Shown here piece by piece: positions 62,594 through 64,000 of a stretch of DNA of 64,000 nucleotides. Source of the stretch: Phaeophleospora eucalypticola (taxonomy: Eukaryota; Ascomycota; Dothideomycetes; Mycosphaerellales; Mycosphaerellaceae); NCBI GenBank assembly GCA_022814565.1, contig JAKLNG010000024.1, forward strand, positions 124,001 to 188,000, written 5' to 3'. The notes under the pieces are model-generated. The model was not told where the DNA came from, searched no databases, and was given only the letters and a program-made list of their open reading frames with translations. The position numbers were made by a program, and so were the translations under genes. Each line of letters opens with the position of its first letter. The first letter of the stretch is position 1.

Positions 62594-63453
62594 ATGCTGC
62601 GACCTGATACGTTCTACGGGGGTAGTTCGACGCATCCAGAACTCTACAAGAATCCAACTGCCGTGAACGACTACAACGATCCATCCGACGTCCAAAACCT
62701 TTCGGCGCTGCTGAAGCTGAAGTTGATGCAAATAGGTTAAATTCGATCGCTTTGAAGACTACCATTTCACATACCATCCAAGCTGTTCAAGGCTCGACCA
62801 TTTTCCGACATGACAGCCACTGGCGACTTCAATTCCATTCAAGATACGGTGCAATGGAGGCGTAGAGCAAGACCATCGCCTGCCTTACTCCGACTGTTGC
62901 CAACTCCACCGGACGGTGACGATGTCAGTAGGTCGTTGATGCTCAGTCCGACATTAATGAGCCTTAAGCATTTCGATCCCTTTGACTGAATTGCAGGAAT
63001 TGTTCCTTTCCGATCTTCAAACCGAGCATACTCATCCCCGAAGGCCATTGACGATATCGACACGCTCAAACGATGCGTCCCCTGACGACAACCAAACGTC
63101 TTCCTTTGGCATCTCGGACTAGCTCTGGTGATCATCAAGAACCTCAACAAGCGCTTCGGCGTGCCTGACGGCAGCCATGCACACGATCGAATGCAACCGA
63201 AGATTTATTCACTCTATCGCAACAGACAGAGGAAGCAGTTGCGCCGACAAAAGCTCCGAGTCGATCGTTGGTAAGTGCTGCACCAACCACACCAAGAGGC
63301 TCTCGCCTATCCCGATCTCTGGTCGCCATGGAAAAGAGCAAGCAGCTTGCACTGCTCTGTAATCCGAAGTTCGACCGTCTCGTCCCAGCTTCAAGAAAGC
63401 GAGGGGCCGCGCAAAAGAAGCATCGGCTCCTCTTGCGGTTGGCGAAGATATAA
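62594..63453 (+). other. Exon-like stretches of an unassigned + strand gene
   Basis: Three protein-like stretches lie in series on the + strand. The first, 62594-62740, starts MLRPDTFYGGSSTHPELYKN. The second, 62810-62923, starts MTATGDFNSIQDTVQWRRRA; it is followed by a possible 73-nt intron and 62997-63122 (ELFLSDLQTEHTHPRRPL). The third, about 63167-63453, contains LFTLSQQTEEAVAPTKAPS and SLVAMEKSKQLALLCNPKF and ends RLLLRLAKI. They read like natural protein with Ser/Thr/Pro-rich linkers, but I could not connect them by consistent splicing. It may be one multi-exon gene, two small ones, or a decayed gene. Confidence 0.3.
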
Positions 63454-64000
63454 GTCATTGGAAGAGCGTGTACGACACTCCACAGCAACTTTGCTGCCTG
63501 GTCAGTATCTGCGTTTGAGCACAAAGAGTATCTTTCTTCCTGCGGCAACTCTCACAGTCATTATGTCAGGCGCGCGCAGGCCATACCCGCTCTGTCTTGA
63601 TAGCCATTACTGGCATCCAAAACGCAAGCTTTTGCCCAGGCTGGACTACTCTGCATTTGGGGCCGCTTGACGATGCTCAAGAGCTGCAGTGGCGTCTGTT
63701 TGGCGAGTAGATGCAAAACTCAATTTGCGGCAACAGCTTCGTCTCTGGTGAAGCTGCAAGCTTGTCGTCAAGGAGTCTCAAAGCGACAAGTCCGTGTGCG
63801 TTCGCGCCGCTGAATCCTTCCTTATCATGCTCGTTGGAGAGCTCAAGCGAGGGGTGAATTGTGGCTGTGGCACAGCTGATAGCTCTGAATCCTCCACAAA
63901 TGTCGACACAGCTGCTCGTGCTTCCTCTCTTTCTTGCAAGTCTTGCGACATGCTGAACACGAAACATGCCGCCGCAATTCAACATCTCGATAGATTCCGT
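63454..64000. other. Window end, nothing recognised
   Basis: A minus ORF at 63677-63985 (102 codons) and a + ORF ending at 63670 overlap noise-like sequence. No motif supports either, and any gene here may continue outside the window. Confidence 0.3.

Noticed and set aside
1..64000. tRNA, rRNA, CRISPR and large transposons
   Set aside because: I scanned for B-box-like GGTTCGAAnCC, long direct repeats and transposase or reverse-transcriptase motifs and saw none; short or degenerate copies could be missed by eye.

Overview
The window is nuclear DNA of a filamentous ascomycete, most likely a dothideomycete of the Mycosphaerella/Zymoseptoria/Cercospora type. The evidence is compact genes with GT-AG introns of about 50-90 nt, fungus-specific genes (HET-domain protein, Zn2Cys6 regulator, KEI1, EXO84, NOP53) and a run of small LPxELR/F-box-like (2EXR-type) genes of the kind expanded in these fungi. 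The order is inferred, not proven. I see no rRNA, CRISPR or bacterial-style operon, and I recognised no tRNA.

Layout. 0-6 kb: 3' end of a LOG-family gene, an APH-like kinase, a DHA1 MFS exporter, a thiamine-related Nudix hydrolase and RPB8. 7-9 kb: a secreted haem-thiolate peroxidase. 10-18 kb: MLH1, a cytochrome P450 divergent from a Zn2Cys6 regulator, and a type I membrane protein. 18-26 kb: HET protein, KEI1, YPT6, NOP53 and a rhamnogalacturonan acetylesterase. 27-40 kb: a cluster of eight intact F-box-like/2EXR-like paralogues plus one related pseudogene, split by the housekeeping pair EXO84/TOM20. 39.7-45.3 kb: a DAL5-type transporter, a PLP aminotransferase and an isocitrate-lyase-like protein that lacks the catalytic cysteine loop. 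45.3-46.8 kb: a 132-bp MITE-like element and two paralogous small secreted cysteine-rich proteins, both split by an intron. 47-52 kb: a TRI12/SIT-type MFS gene with a reading-frame break, then an F-box/LRR protein. 52.7-61.2 kb: a small membrane protein, ELP4, a stand-alone degenerate ACP-thioesterase, a U1A/U2B''-type protein, another MFS transporter, another F-box-like gene and a secreted-protein gene broken by one stop codon. 61.2-64 kb: mostly unresolved, with exon-like stretches on the + strand.

Functional picture. Conserved core genes (MLH1, RPB8, KEI1, YPT6, NOP53, EXO84, TOM20, ELP4, U2B'') alternate with accessory genes likely to act in the environment or on a host (peroxidase, pectin-side-chain esterase, effector-like peptides, exporters, P450). 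The best candidates for something undescribed are the paired cysteine-rich secreted peptides at 45.6-46.8 kb with the adjoining MITE-like element, the catalytically altered isocitrate-lyase-like gene beside an aminotransferase and transporter, and the ACP-TE didomain that has lost its phosphopantetheine serine. Exon boundaries were inferred by eye from splice sites, frame and family resemblance.
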